Source: Pseudomonas hunanensis (lineage in GTDB: Bacteria > Pseudomonadota > Gammaproteobacteria > Pseudomonadales > Pseudomonadaceae). From it: a DNA stretch of 64,000 nucleotides. Position 1 is the stretch's first letter. The number at the start of each line of letters is the position of its first letter. The stretch spans positions 1-64,000 of the forward strand of contig NZ_QJRC01000092.1 in the NCBI RefSeq assembly GCF_013393325.1. The letters are read 5' to 3'. Below are positions 17,378 to 26,283 of the stretch, one piece after another. Below the pieces are notes generated by a model. It was not told where the DNA came from. It did no database searches and saw only the letters and a list, made by a program, of their open reading frames with translations. The position numbers were made by a program, and so were the translations under genes.

Positions 17378-17755
17378 ATGAGTGAAGATGCACAAGATGT
17401 GGTTCTGGTCGTCGAGGATGAACCGGCGATTCGCATGATTTTGCGCGACTACCTGGCGGGCGAGGGGTACCACGTACTGGTGGCCGAAGATGGCGAGCAG
17501 GCGTTCGCTATCCTGGCCAGCAAACCGCACCTGGACCTGATGGTGACGGACTTCCGCTTGCCGGGAGGTATCTCCGGGGTGGAGATAGCCGAGCCCGCCG
17601 TGAAGTTACGACCGGACTTGAAGGTCATCTTCATCAGCGGCTACCCGGCGGAGATTCTCGAGTCTGGCAGCCCGATCACCCGCAAGGCTCCGATCCTGGC
17701 CAAGCCATTCGACCTGGATACCTTGCACGAGCAGATCCAGGCACTGCTGCGCTGA
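17378..17755 (+). CDS. Single-domain response regulator
   Basis: A 125-residue stand-alone receiver: acidic pair in VLVVEDEPAIR, phospho-acceptor Asp in LMVTDFRLPGG (about 57), switch residue in VIFISGYPAE and lysine in ILAKPFDLD. It lies 44 bp after the receiver-kinase gene on the same strand and probably ends the signalling operon. With no output domain it likely works by protein contact or as a phosphate sink. It resembles the receiver at 10657-11007 on the other side of the cluster. Confidence 0.88.
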   Translation: MSEDAQDVVLVVEDEPAIRMILRDYLAGEGYHVLVAEDGEQAFAILASKPHLDLMVTDFRLPGGISGVEIAEPAVKLRPDLKVIFISGYPAEILESGSPITRKAPILAKPFDLDTLHEQIQALLR

Positions 17756-17780
17756 AGCCTGCAGGTAAAACGCTATTCCT

Positions 17781-17894
17781 GTAGGCGCGGCCTTGTGTCG
17801 CGAAAGGGCTGCGCAGCAGCCCCAGCAACATCGGCTGCAGGCTGAAATCCTGGGGCCGCTTCGCGACCCTTTCGCGACACAAGGCCGCTCCTAC
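17781..17894. repeat. REP-type long inverted repeat
   Basis: Arms 17781-17808 and 17867-17894 match at 27 of 28 positions (outer part GTAGG[C/A]GCGGCCTTGTG), with a 58-bp middle that is itself partly palindromic. The same element occurs at 47558-47681. It separates the signalling operon from the convergent tetR operon and may act as a terminator. Confidence 0.8.
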
Positions 17895-17905
17895 AGTGGC
17901 CGTGT

Positions 17906-18487
17906 CTAACGCAGGGTCCGCTCCAATCCACCCATCAACATGCTCTCCATCAACCCCAGCCCCTGTTCCTCGGGGAGTGCCTTCAACATCCCCGGCAACT
18001 GGTTCAGCAGCGTCGCCACAACATGCGCGGTGGCCACCAAAGCCTCCCCCTGCAACGCCGCCTGCGGCGCGATCAACCTCAGCAACCCCGCCTCGTAACG
18101 CTTGCGCAACAAGGCCAGGCGTGCCCGCTGGTCATCGCTCAGGCAGCACAGGTCGCGCTCGGCCAGGCGAAACTGCAGCGGGCGCTCGGCATGCAACTGC
18201 CAGTGCGCGGCAATCAGGCAGCTCAATGCCGACGCACCACGTGCCATGGCCCGTCGTCCTTGGTCCAGGGTGGCCTGCAGCTCCTCGTACAACTCCTCGA
18301 TCAAGTCGTACAACAGGTCCTGCTTACTGGGGAAGTGATGGTACAGCGAGCCGGCGGTCAGCCCCACATGGGCCGCCAGCTCGCGCATGCTGACCTGGCC
18401 AAAGCCCTTTTCGGCAAACAGCGCCATGGCCCGGTCACGTCGCTCTTCAAAGTTGGCACAGCGCATTGCGGCATTGACCGGGGGCAT
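17906..18487 (-). CDS. TetR-family regulator
   Basis: A 193-residue repressor. The N-terminal helix-turn-helix is FGQVSMRELAAHVGLTAGSLYHHFPSKQDLL (about residues 29-59), typical of TetR/AcrR. The C-terminal ligand domain is helical and unassigned. It is the third gene after the thiolase and hydroxyacyl-CoA dehydrogenase genes on the reverse strand, 12 bp behind the dehydrogenase. It therefore probably controls this operon in response to an acyl-CoA or fatty acid. The palindromes TGGCA-N5-TGCC at 20645-20691 before the thiolase gene are candidate sites. Confidence 0.85.
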   Translation of the reverse strand: MPPVNAAMRCANFEERRDRAMALFAEKGFGQVSMRELAAHVGLTAGSLYHHFPSKQDLLYDLIEELYEELQATLDQGRRAMARGASALSCLIAAHWQLHAERPLQFRLAERDLCCLSDDQRARLALLRKRYEAGLLRLIAPQAALQGEALVATAHVVATLLNQLPGMLKALPEEQGLGLMESMLMGGLERTLR

Positions 18488-18499
18488 GGCGCCTTGTCC

Positions 18500-19348
18500 T
18501 CAGTAAGTGAAGAAACCGCGACCGCTCTTGCGCCCCAGCCAACCGGCCGCGACCATTTCCTTGAGCAGCGGGGCAGGACGATACTTGCTGTCGTTGAAGC
18601 CTTCATGGAAGGCCTCCATGATCGCCAGCAGGGTATCCAGGCCAATCAGGTCGGCCAGGGCCAGAGGGCCGATCGGCTGGTTGCAGCCCAGGCGCATGCC
18701 GGTGTCGATGTCCTCGGCACTGGCCAGGCCTTCCTGGCGCACGAAGATCGCCTCGTTGATCATCGGCACCAGGATGCGGTTGACCACGAAGCCTGGGCGG
18801 TTGCCAGCGGTGATCGGCGTCTTGCCGACTTTTTCGGTCACCACCAGCGCCTGTGCGTAGGTGCTGTCGCTGGTCTGCAGGCCGCGAATGATCTCGACCA
18901 GCGCCATCATTGGCACCGGGTTGAAGAAGTGCACGCCAATGAAGCGCTCGGGGTGTTCGATGCTGGCGGCCAGCTGGGTGACCGACAGCGACGAGGTATT
19001 GGTGGCGATCAGGCAGTCGGCGGCGACGTTGGCGGCCACTTGTTGCAGGATGCGCTGCTTGAGCTGCAGGTTCTCGGTGGCGGCCTCGATCACCAGCTGC
19101 GCACTGCTGAGCTGGGTGTAGTCGGTGCTGGTGCGGATGCGTGCTTTCGCCGCCACCGCCTTGTCCGCTTCCAGGGTGCCCTTGCTGACCTGGCGTTCCA
19201 GGTTTTTGCTCAAGGTGGCCACACCGCGCTCCAGCGCAGCGTCGGAAACATCCACCAACAGCACCTGGTAGCCGGCGACCGCGCACACCTGGGCAATGCC
19301 GTTGCCCATGGTGCCGGCGCCGATCACGGCGATCTGTTCAATGCTCAT
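18500..19348 (-). CDS. 3-hydroxyacyl-CoA (3-hydroxybutyryl-CoA) dehydrogenase
   Basis: A 282-residue stand-alone dehydrogenase. The NAD-binding motif is IAVIGAGTMGNGIAQVCA (about residues 5-22). SSLSVTQLAASIEHPERFIGVHFFNPVPMMALVEII holds the catalytic histidine (about 141) and the HFFNP signature. PGFVVNRILVPMINEA opens the C-terminal dimer domain, and GLGRKSGRGFF-type residues end it. It oxidises 3-hydroxyacyl-CoA to 3-oxoacyl-CoA with NAD. It lies 13 bp after the thiolase gene, which would cleave its product. The start at MSIEQIAVIG is clear from family alignment. Confidence 0.93.
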   Translation of the reverse strand: MSIEQIAVIGAGTMGNGIAQVCAVAGYQVLLVDVSDAALERGVATLSKNLERQVSKGTLEADKAVAAKARIRTSTDYTQLSSAQLVIEAATENLQLKQRILQQVAANVAADCLIATNTSSLSVTQLAASIEHPERFIGVHFFNPVPMMALVEIIRGLQTSDSTYAQALVVTEKVGKTPITAGNRPGFVVNRILVPMINEAIFVRQEGLASAEDIDTGMRLGCNQPIGPLALADLIGLDTLLAIMEAFHEGFNDSKYRPAPLLKEMVAAGWLGRKSGRGFFTY

Positions 19349-19361
19349 GTACCAGGCTCCC

Positions 19362-20546
19362 TCAAACGCGCTCGAAGACAACGGCGATGCCTTGGCCGCC
19401 ACCGATGCACATGGTGGCCAGGGCGTAGCGGCCCTGGATGCGCTGCAGCTCATGGATGGCCTTGGTGGCGATGATCGCGCCAGTGGCGCCTACCGGGTGG
19501 CCCAGAGAAATGCCCGAGCCGTTGGGGTTGACCTTTTCCGGGTCGAAGCCCAACTCGCGGGCCACGGCGCAGGCCTGGGCGGCGAAAGCTTCGTTGGACT
19601 CGATCACGTCCAGGTCCTGCAGCTTCAGGCCGGTCTTTTCCAGCACCTTGCGGGTGGCCGGGATCGGCCCAAGGCCCATCAATTCGGGCTCGACACCGGC
19701 GTGGGCATAACCCACCAGGCGTGCCAGCGGCTTCAGGCCCAGGCGGCGCACCGCGTCACCCGTGGCCAGCACCAGGCCGGCGGCGCCATCGTTGATACCG
19801 CTGGCGTTGCCGGCGGTAACGGTGCCGTCTTTCTTGAACACCGGCTTCATGCCGGCCAGTTGTTCGGCGGTGACATCGCCACGTACGTGTTCGTCGACAC
19901 TGAACTGCACACTGCCTTTGCGGGTTTTCAGCTCCAGCGGCACGATCTGGCTGTCGAAGCGGCCTTCGGCAATGGCACGGGCGGCGCGGCGCTGGCTGGT
20001 CAGGGCCAGTTCGTCCTGCATTTCGCGGGTGATGCCGTGCTTGGCCGAGACGTTTTCGGCGGTGATGCCCATGTGGAAGTGCTGGAACGGGTCATGCAGT
20101 ACGCCGACGGTGTAGTCGATGCCTTGCAAGTCACCCATGCGCGCCCCCCAGCGGGCCTGTGGCAACAGGTACGGGCCACGGCTCATGGATTCGGCGCCGG
20201 CCGCCACGGCCACCTCGGTGTCGCCCAACAGCAAGCCTTGGGCTGCCGAGACGATGGCCTGCAGGCCAGAGCCGCACAGGCGATTGACGTTGAATGCCGG
20301 GGTTTCCTTGGGGATGCCGGCGTTCATTGCCGCTACCCGCGCAAGGTACGCGTCACGTGGTTCGGTAGGGATCACCGTGCCCATCACCAGGTGGCCGACT
20401 TGCTCGGCGGCAAGGCCCGAACGCTCGATGGCGGCGCGGGTCACGGCACTGGCCAGGTCGGCCAGCGGCAGGTCCTTGAGGGAACCGCCGAAGCCACCAA
20501 TGGCTGAACGGACGGCACTGACGACGTAGATTTCTGCGCTGCTCAT
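19362..20546 (-). CDS. bktB: Acetyl-CoA acyltransferase / beta-ketothiolase
   Basis: A 394-residue thiolase. The acylated cysteine is in [16 protein letters not shown] (about residue 90), the His in the [13 protein letters not shown] region plus [15 protein letters not shown] (about 350), and the second Cys in [12 protein letters not shown] (about 380). The length and order fit biosynthetic or beta-ketothiolase enzymes (BktB type). It cleaves or forms 3-oxoacyl-CoA with the neighbouring dehydrogenase. The start at [13 protein letters not shown] is supported by family alignment; the in-frame upstream extension has no homology. First gene of the operon, divergent from an AraC regulator. Confidence 0.9.
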   Translation of the reverse strand: MSSAEIYVVSAVRSAIGGFGGSLKDLPLADLASAVTRAAIERSGLAAEQVGHLVMGTVIPTEPRDAYLARVAAMNAGIPKETPAFNVNRLCGSGLQAIVSAAQGLLLGDTEVAVAAGAESMSRGPYLLPQARWGARMGDLQGIDYTVGVLHDPFQHFHMGITAENVSAKHGITREMQDELALTSQRRAARAIAEGRFDSQIVPLELKTRKGSVQFSVDEHVRGDVTAEQLAGMKPVFKKDGTVTAGNASGINDGAAGLVLATGDAVRRLGLKPLARLVGYAHAGVEPELMGLGPIPATRKVLEKTGLKLQDLDVIESNEAFAAQACAVARELGFDPEKVNPNGSGISLGHPVGATGAIIATKAIHELQRIQGRYALATMCIGGGQGIAVVFERV

Positions 20547-20644
20547 AGGGGCTCCGATTGCGAAGGCATGGCGGGACTGGGCCAGGCTCTGCGAGAATGG
20601 CCGACGATATCCCGGAGTGGGTCCGAGTCTAGGCAAAGGCTCTG

Positions 20645-20691
20645 TGGCAGCCTATGCCGGATCTGTTCAAACAACCTGGCACTTTTTGCCA
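20645..20691. promoter_or_regulatory. Twin palindromes between thiolase operon and araC gene
   Basis: TGGCA-GCCTA-TGCCG (20645-20659) and TGGCA-CTTTT-TGCCA (20677-20691) share half-sites and a 5-bp spacer. Their centres are 32 bp apart, about three helical turns. They sit between the divergent thiolase operon and AraC-family gene and are candidate sites for the TetR or the AraC regulator. Confidence 0.55.
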
Positions 20692-20716
20692 CTCAGCATA
20701 GACAGCGAAAACCACC

Positions 20717-21736
20717 ATGCGCGATAGCGATTCGGTCGCCGTGTACTTCCTCAACGCCATGCTCCATGCCCTGCGCGACAGCCCCGCCGAGCGCGACGCT
20801 CAGCTGCTGGCGGTGGGCATCGCCCCGCAATTGCTCGACCAGCCCCAGGCACGGGTGCCGGCCAAGGCGTTCGCCCAGCTATGGCTGGCGTTGATCCAGC
20901 GCCTGGACGATGAATTTTTCCGCCTCGACAGCCATGGCATGCCGCTGGGCAGTTTTGCCCTGATCTGCCGGGGCTTGATCCTCGAACCGAACCTGGAAAA
21001 GGCCTTGCGCCAGTGCATGGGCGGTTTCGGCCTGTTCCTGCGTGATTTGCAGGGCAGCCTGACCGTACGTGGCGGGCGGGCGCTGATCAGTGTGCAGTCG
21101 AACATTGCCGACCCGCTGACTCGGGTGTATGCCGAGGAAACCTACCTGGTGCTGATGATCGGCATGCTGTGCTGGCTGGCCGGGCGGCGGATCGCCATCG
21201 ATCGCACCGAGCTGGCCGAGTTACGTCCGGCCCAGGAGGACGACCTGCTGCTGTGGGGGCCAGACCTGCGCCTGGGCAGCGGGCGCACCGAGGTGGAGTT
21301 CGACAGCGCCTATCTGCGCCTGCCAGTGGTGCAGGACCTGGCGGCCTTGAAGACCTTTCTGCGCAGTGCGCCGCAGGGGCTGGTGATCCGTTTTCGCAAC
21401 CAGAACGGCCTGGTGGCCGAGGTGTATCGGCACCTGCGGGCCCTGCGCTATGGGCAGTGGCCGACGTTGACGGCCCTGGCGCAACAGCAGGGGATCAGTG
21501 CCAGTACGTTCCGCCGGCAGTTGGAGCGTGAGGGGCGGTCCTATCAGCAGATCAAGGATGAGGTGCGCCGGGCGATGGCCTTCGAGCGGTTGCGCGAAGG
21601 CGAGCTGAGCATTGCCGAAATTGCCGAGCAAGCGGGGTTTCAAGAGCCCAGCGCGTTTCACCGGGCATTCAAGAAGTGGACCGGCCACAGCCCCGGCAGC
21701 TATCGGGCGCGGTTGGCCGGTACAGGCAATCAATGA
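20717..21736 (+). CDS. AraC-family regulator (OruR/ArgR-like architecture)
   Basis: A 339-residue activator. The N-terminal ~190 residues match the arabinose-binding-like domain found in OruR-type regulators (LGSFALICRGLILEPNLEKALRQ). The C-terminal AraC/XylS domain has two helix-turn-helix units: PTLTALAQQQGISASTFRRQLEREG (about 255-279) and LSIAEIAEQAGFQEPSAFHRAFKKWTG (about 300-326). It is divergent from the thiolase/dehydrogenase/tetR operon with a 170-bp gap and probably activates it. The inducer is unknown. Confidence 0.88.
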   Translation: MRDSDSVAVYFLNAMLHALRDSPAERDAQLLAVGIAPQLLDQPQARVPAKAFAQLWLALIQRLDDEFFRLDSHGMPLGSFALICRGLILEPNLEKALRQCMGGFGLFLRDLQGSLTVRGGRALISVQSNIADPLTRVYAEETYLVLMIGMLCWLAGRRIAIDRTELAELRPAQEDDLLLWGPDLRLGSGRTEVEFDSAYLRLPVVQDLAALKTFLRSAPQGLVIRFRNQNGLVAEVYRHLRALRYGQWPTLTALAQQQGISASTFRRQLEREGRSYQQIKDEVRRAMAFERLREGELSIAEIAEQAGFQEPSAFHRAFKKWTGHSPGSYRARLAGTGNQ

Positions 21737-21740
21737 ATGA

Positions 21741-22178
21741 TCAGGCCGGCACCATGGCAAAGCCGACCCCGAAGCGGTTCCAGGCATTGATGGTGGCAAT
21801 CGCCAAGGTCAGGTTCGCCACTTCGGCCGGCTCGAAGTGCTCCTGCAAGGCTTCATATTGCCCCTGCGGTGCGCCGTGCTCTGGCAGGCGGGTCAGGCTT
21901 TCGACCCAGGCCAGCGCCGCACGTTCACGCGGTGTGAAGTAAGCGGTTTCGCGCCACACGCACAAGGTCTGCAAACGTGCCTCGGTTTCACCCGCCTTGC
22001 GCGCATCGTTGGCATGCAGGTTGACGCAGTAGGCGCAGCCGTTGATCTGCGAAGCGCGCAGGCGTACCAGCTCCAGCAACGAACTCTCAAGGCCACTCTT
22101 GGCCAGGGCTTGCTCCAGGCCGACCATGGCTTTGTAGGCCTCGGGTGCGTGTTTGGCCCATTCGATACGGTTGTGCAT
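21741..22178 (-). CDS. AhpD-like carboxymuconolactone decarboxylase family protein
   Basis: A 145-residue protein of the alkylhydroperoxidase D-like fold. The redox motif CAYCVNLHAND (Cys about 50 and 53, His about 57) matches the family CxxC-x3-H. SSLLELVRLRASQING precedes it, as usual. These proteins reduce peroxides or protect against oxidative stress. The ATG at 22178 has GGAGATT 4-5 nt upstream. It converges with the AraC gene, with 4 bp between the stops. Confidence 0.88.
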   Translation of the reverse strand: MHNRIEWAKHAPEAYKAMVGLEQALAKSGLESSLLELVRLRASQINGCAYCVNLHANDARKAGETEARLQTLCVWRETAYFTPRERAALAWVESLTRLPEHGAPQGQYEALQEHFEPAEVANLTLAIATINAWNRFGVGFAMVPA

Positions 22179-22378
22179 GGCAATCTCCAAAGGTGCGGGG
22201 TGGTAATGGCGTTACTGTAGCGCCGACCATTGGCCACCCCGATAGCCAATCGTTCGCATGATCAGGAGGCCAATCGCCCATTCAGCTGGCCACTGACACG
22301 CATCCAATCTCTTTATTTCTGCCGGGCCAGCCAAGCCGGGATAATGGCCAGGTCTTGCTACAAGAGAAAAGATCCACC

Positions 22379-23575
22379 ATGAGAGCTGCCTTGAACCTGT
22401 TGCTGGTGATTTTGCTGGCGCTGAACTTGCGGCCGATCCTGACCAGTATCGGCCCGTTACTCGAACCCATGCGCGCCAGCACCGGCCTGGGCTACCAGCA
22501 GGCCGCCTTGCTGACGGCATTACCGGTGCTGTGCATGGGCCTGGTGCCGTTGCTGCAACCGTGGCTGCGACGCTGGGTCAGCGAACATGGCGGTATGCTC
22601 GGGGGCCTGGCCGCGATTGCCCTGGCCTGCCTGTGGCGCCTGCAGCTGGACAGTGCCTGGGCGCTGATCGCCAGTGCGGTGGTCGCCGGCCTGGGCGTGG
22701 CAGTGGTGCAGGGCATGATGCCGGGCCTGGTCAACCGCTGGTTCCCCGGGCGTTTGGCTGGGGCGATGGGCTTGTATTCGGCCGCGCTGATGAGCGGCGG
22801 CGGCCTGGCTGCAGTGCTCGGGCCACACATCAGCGGCCATTTCGGTCACTGGCAAGCCGGCCTGGGCCTGTGGGCGATCCCGGCAGTGCTGGCGGTGCTG
22901 GCCTGGGCCGTGCTGCGGCCGCGCCAGGAAGCGCCGAAGTTGGCGGGGGCTACTGGCGGGCATTGGTTCGGCACCCGCCGGGCGTGGTTGCTGGCCCTGT
23001 ACTTCGGCCTGATCAACGGCGGCTACACCAGCATGGTGGCCTGGTTGCCGGCTTACCACACCGAGCACGGCGGCAGCGCCCAGGGCGGTGCCGATCTGGT
23101 GGGCCTGATGACCGTGTTCCAGGTGGCAGGTGCGCTCGGCCTGCCGCTGCTGTTGCGGCGTTGGGCCGACCGGCGCCCAGGCCTGTGGCTGGCGCTGGCA
23201 ATCCAGCTGGCGGGATTCCTCGGCCTGCTGCTGGTACCTACGCAGGCTTCGGGGCTGTGGGTAGCCATGATCGGTTTTGGACTGGGCGCCTGCTTCAGCC
23301 AAAGCCTGACGCTGACCCTGGAGCACCTGAAAACGCCTGCCGAGGCGGGCAGCCTGGCGGCGTTCGTGCAGGGCATCGGCTTTATCATCACCGGTATCGT
23401 GCCGTACATCACCGGCTGGCTGCGTGATGTCAGTGGCGACTTCCAGGCTTCGTGGACGCTGCTGACCGTGACTGTTCTGGCAATGTTGCTGGTGACCGTG
23501 TGCTTCAACCCGCGTGGCTATGCGGCGGCCATCGCCCGCCCGGCGGTAGTGGGCAAGGCCGCACCGGTCAACTGA
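22379..23575 (+). CDS. CynX/NimT-type major facilitator transporter
   Basis: A 398-residue inner-membrane protein with about 12 hydrophobic helices. The opening LLLVILLALNLRPILTSIGPLLE is the hallmark of the CynX/NimT (cyanate/nitroimidazole-type) MFS branch: the N-L-R-P motif in helix 1. PGLVNRWFPGRLAGAMGLYSAALMSGG also fits. The substrate is unknown. The start is ATG 22379, after an AAGAGAAAAGATC stretch; an in-frame TTG 24 nt upstream is less likely. Its 3' end overlaps the convergent MocR gene by 8 bp. Confidence 0.85.
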   Translation: MRAALNLLLVILLALNLRPILTSIGPLLEPMRASTGLGYQQAALLTALPVLCMGLVPLLQPWLRRWVSEHGGMLGGLAAIALACLWRLQLDSAWALIASAVVAGLGVAVVQGMMPGLVNRWFPGRLAGAMGLYSAALMSGGGLAAVLGPHISGHFGHWQAGLGLWAIPAVLAVLAWAVLRPRQEAPKLAGATGGHWFGTRRAWLLALYFGLINGGYTSMVAWLPAYHTEHGGSAQGGADLVGLMTVFQVAGALGLPLLLRRWADRRPGLWLALAIQLAGFLGLLLVPTQASGLWVAMIGFGLGACFSQSLTLTLEHLKTPAEAGSLAAFVQGIGFIITGIVPYITGWLRDVSGDFQASWTLLTVTVLAMLLVTVCFNPRGYAAAIARPAVVGKAAPVN

Positions 23576-25001
23576 GGCGTTGCAGGGTATCGCGCACTCT
23601 GTCCAGTGCTGGGTCGATGTCCAGCAATTCGATGGCGCCGAAGCCCAGCAATAGCCCAGGGCGCAACGGCGCTTCGCTGAAGAACGGCGCCAGCGAATAC
23701 AGGCCGACCTCCACCTTGCGTGCGAGGTTGGCCAGCAACTCCACATCCACCCCGGGTGAGGCCAGGGCACTGAGGTGGAAGCCGGCGCTGGCGGGGATGG
23801 CGCTGAACCAGGGTGCCAGGTCGCCGCCCAGGCGTGCCAGGATACGCTCACGGCGGGCACTGTAGACTTCGTGGCAGCGGCGGATGTGCTTGTTCAGGTG
23901 GCCTTCGCCCAGAAAGCGCGCCAGCGCCCACTGCAGCAAGGTCGGGCTGTGCCAATCGCTGAGGTGCTTGGCCACGCAAGCGGCCTGCAACACGGCGGGT
24001 GGCAACACGGCATAGCCCAGCCTCAGCTCGGGCAGCAAGGTCTTGGAAAAAGTCCCCACATAAGCCACCAGGCCATGGCGGTCGAGGCGCTTGAGTGCAT
24101 CCGAGGCCGGCCCGTGGTAACGGAATTCGCAGTCGTAATCGTCTTCGATGATCAGTGCGCCCAGCTCGGCAGCCCGTGCCAGCAGGGCGTGCCGGCGTGG
24201 CTCGCTCATCGGCATGCCGAGTGGGAACTGGTGCGAGGGCGTCACGTAGATCAGCCGGGTGCCGTCGGCGATCTGCTCCACGCACAGGCCTTCTCCATCC
24301 ACCGGAACCGACTGCAGCCTTGCACCCAGGGCCAGAAACAGTTGCCGTGCCGGCGGGTATCCGGGGTCTTCCATCGCCACCTGGCAGCCTGGCTCGACCA
24401 GCACCCGGGCGATCAGGTCCAGTGCCTGCTGGGCGCCGTTGCACACCAGCAGGTCGGCTGCGCTGCAGTGCACACCGCGCGCGTAGGCGATGTGGTGGGC
24501 AATGGCTTCGCGCAGCTCCGGCAGGCCCTGGGCCGGAAATTGTCGCTCGGGGTGGCGCTGGCTACGGCGCAGCGCGTAGTTCAGGCAACTGCGCCACTGG
24601 TCAAACGGGAACTGCGCTTTGCTCGAAGCACCGCCGACGAAGTCATAGCGCGAGGGTGCGTGCAGCTGGCGTTGGCCGAGCACGGTGGCGCGTTGCTGCC
24701 AGCGCTCGAGGGAGGCGGCGCCGGCCAGGGGGATGGTGTCTGCTTCGTTATTGCGCAGCGGATGGCGCGGGGTGACGAAGGTGCCACGGCCGACCACGCC
24801 GCTGAGCAGGTTGTCGTAGGTTAGCCGTGAATAGGCTTCGGCCACGGTCTTGCGCGAGACGCCCAGTTGTTCTGCCAGCAGGCGGGTGGGTGGCAGTTGG
24901 GTGCCGGCGGCCAAGTGGCCGCTGTCGATACCGTCGCGCAATTGCTGGTAAAGCTGATCGGCCAGGCCTTTGCGGCCCTCCAGACGAATGTGCAGTTCCA
25001 T
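23568..25001 (-). CDS. MocR/PdxR-type GntR-aminotransferase regulator
   Basis: A 477-residue regulator fusing a GntR winged helix to an aminotransferase-like domain. The DNA-binding part is LADQLYQQLRDGIDSGHLAAGTQLPPTRLLAEQLGVSRKTVAEAYSRL (about residues 11-58). The aminotransferase fold I part has GAQQALDLIARVL, EDPGYPPARQLFLALG, EDDYDCEFRY and the PLP lysine in YVGTFSKTLLPELRLGY. MocR proteins sense PLP or an amino acid and usually control an adjacent gene, here perhaps the convergent transporter. The start at MELHIRLEGRKG is chosen by homology. Confidence 0.9.
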   Translation of the reverse strand: MELHIRLEGRKGLADQLYQQLRDGIDSGHLAAGTQLPPTRLLAEQLGVSRKTVAEAYSRLTYDNLLSGVVGRGTFVTPRHPLRNNEADTIPLAGAASLERWQQRATVLGQRQLHAPSRYDFVGGASSKAQFPFDQWRSCLNYALRRSQRHPERQFPAQGLPELREAIAHHIAYARGVHCSAADLLVCNGAQQALDLIARVLVEPGCQVAMEDPGYPPARQLFLALGARLQSVPVDGEGLCVEQIADGTRLIYVTPSHQFPLGMPMSEPRRHALLARAAELGALIIEDDYDCEFRYHGPASDALKRLDRHGLVAYVGTFSKTLLPELRLGYAVLPPAVLQAACVAKHLSDWHSPTLLQWALARFLGEGHLNKHIRRCHEVYSARRERILARLGGDLAPWFSAIPASAGFHLSALASPGVDVELLANLARKVEVGLYSLAPFFSEAPLRPGLLLGFGAIELLDIDPALDRVRDTLQRLS

Positions 25002-25084
25002 GGGGCGGTCCAGGGCAGGGGAGTGCTCAGGATAGCGGATCAGGGGTGTGCGCAATATCTTCAGGCACGGCTGCATGCCGATAC

Positions 25085-25423
25085 TCAGAGCCGAGCGGTG
25101 CTTACGGTGATAAAGCCTTTGTCCGCCAGTGCAATGCGTATCACTGTCTCGTCCGCCGGTGCCTTGCGGCTGCGCTTGATGCGCACGCCATCCACCGCGG
25201 CAGCTTTCAGATGCTCTGTGATGGCTCGCCCGTTCGGGTCGAAGAACACTTCGCTGGCCAGCAACTCGATACGTTCGACCAGTTGCCGGGAGTGTTCGTC
25301 GGTGGCGCAGAAGAACATCACCCCCGACAGGTGAGGGTCTTCATCGGGGTTGCTGATGTCGTGGGCCAGCATTTCACGCAGGCTGCTGCGCAGTGCGGCA
25401 ATGGAGCGGGCGTACAGGTGCAT
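25085..25423 (-). CDS. Conserved hypothetical protein
   Basis: A 112-residue soluble protein starting MHLYARSIAALRSSLREML, with GAGGAGG upstream of the ATG. It is mixed alpha/beta with a basic segment (RIKRSRKAPADE) near the C-terminus. No signal peptide, membrane segment or recognised domain. It lies 84 bp upstream of the MocR gene on the same strand and diverges from the flavin-reductase-like gene. The function is unknown. Confidence 0.65.
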   Translation of the reverse strand: MHLYARSIAALRSSLREMLAHDISNPDEDPHLSGVMFFCATDEHSRQLVERIELLASEVFFDPNGRAITEHLKAAAVDGVRIKRSRKAPADETVIRIALADKGFITVSTARL

Positions 25424-25619
25424 ACGGAGCCTCCTCTGGATCGCGACCTTGCGTTGTCCAGTGCCGATCTTGTTTTCTGCGCGCAGTGGCAGCAAGTAAG
25501 ACGCGTCCTATAACTTTGTGGGAAATTTCTGAGGATGCTAGAAGGCCACCGCTGACTGGCGGGAGGCAGGTGTCTGCGGCACAATTCGGCGTCTGATACC
25601 CGCCTTGCCGAGGATTGCC

Positions 25620-26198
25620 ATGAACAGCCATTTCCAGCCCGTCGACCTGAAAAAGGCCTATCGCCTGTTGAACCACGGCCCGACAGTGCTGGTGTCGGCC
25701 AGCCACGAGGGGGTAGACAACGTCATGGCAGCTGCCTGGGCTTGTGCCCTGGACTTCGACCCGCCCAAGGTAACCGTGGTGCTCGACAAGATCGCCCGCA
25801 CCCGGCAGTTGGTGGAGGGCAGTGGCTGGTTCGTGATCCAGGTGCCGACCGCTGCGCAGGCGCAACTGACCCACCAGGTGGGGACCCGCAGCCTGTTCGA
25901 CCAGCCCGACAAACTGGCCAGCATCGGTGTGCAGCTGGCGAGGGTCGAAGGGCATGCGGCGCCATTGGTGCAAGGCTGCTCGGCGTGGTTGATGTGCCGA
26001 GTGATCGACGAACCGCATAACCAGAACACCTATGACTTGTTCATAGGCGAAGTGGTGGCCGCCTGGGCGGATGACCGGGTGTTCCGGGATGGGCACTGGG
26101 CCTATGAAAGTGCCGACCCGCAGTGGCGCAGCCTGCACTACGTCGCGGGTGGGCATTTTTATGCGATTGGCGAGGCGGTGGTGGTTGAGCCGCAGTAA
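25620..26198 (+). CDS. Flavin reductase-like FMN-binding protein
   Basis: A 192-residue protein of the flavin-reductase-like split-barrel family. MNSHFQPVDLKKAYRLLNHGPTVLVSA opens the domain. AAAWACALDFDPPKVTVVLDK and GSGWFVIQVPTAAQ are the FMN-binding strands, and HYVAGGHFYAIGEAV closes it. Members reduce flavin or bind FMN for a partner oxygenase. No oxygenase is adjacent. The ATG at 25620 is preferred over 25605 because the family starts here and AGGATTGCC lies just upstream. Confidence 0.85.
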   Translation: MNSHFQPVDLKKAYRLLNHGPTVLVSASHEGVDNVMAAAWACALDFDPPKVTVVLDKIARTRQLVEGSGWFVIQVPTAAQAQLTHQVGTRSLFDQPDKLASIGVQLARVEGHAAPLVQGCSAWLMCRVIDEPHNQNTYDLFIGEVVAAWADDRVFRDGHWAYESADPQWRSLHYVAGGHFYAIGEAVVVEPQ

Positions 26199-26210
26199 CA
26201 CCTGTGTTGG

Positions 26211-26240
26211 CTTCTTCGCGGGCATGCCCGCTCCAACCGC
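26211..26240. repeat. REP element
   Basis: A typical P. putida-type REP with the core palindrome GCGGGCATGCCCGC (26218-26231) in the context CTTCTTCGCGG...GCTCCAACC. It lies between the convergent flavin-reductase-like and glcG genes. Confidence 0.8.
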
Positions 26241-26283
26241 ATAGCAACAGGCTGTAAGGCCCCAGAAGAGGTTGGCACGGGAC

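Noticed and set aside
20677..20691. Possible sigma-54 promoter (TGGCAC...TTTGCC)
   Set aside because: The GG and GC are 8 bp apart instead of 10; the site is better read as a palindrome.
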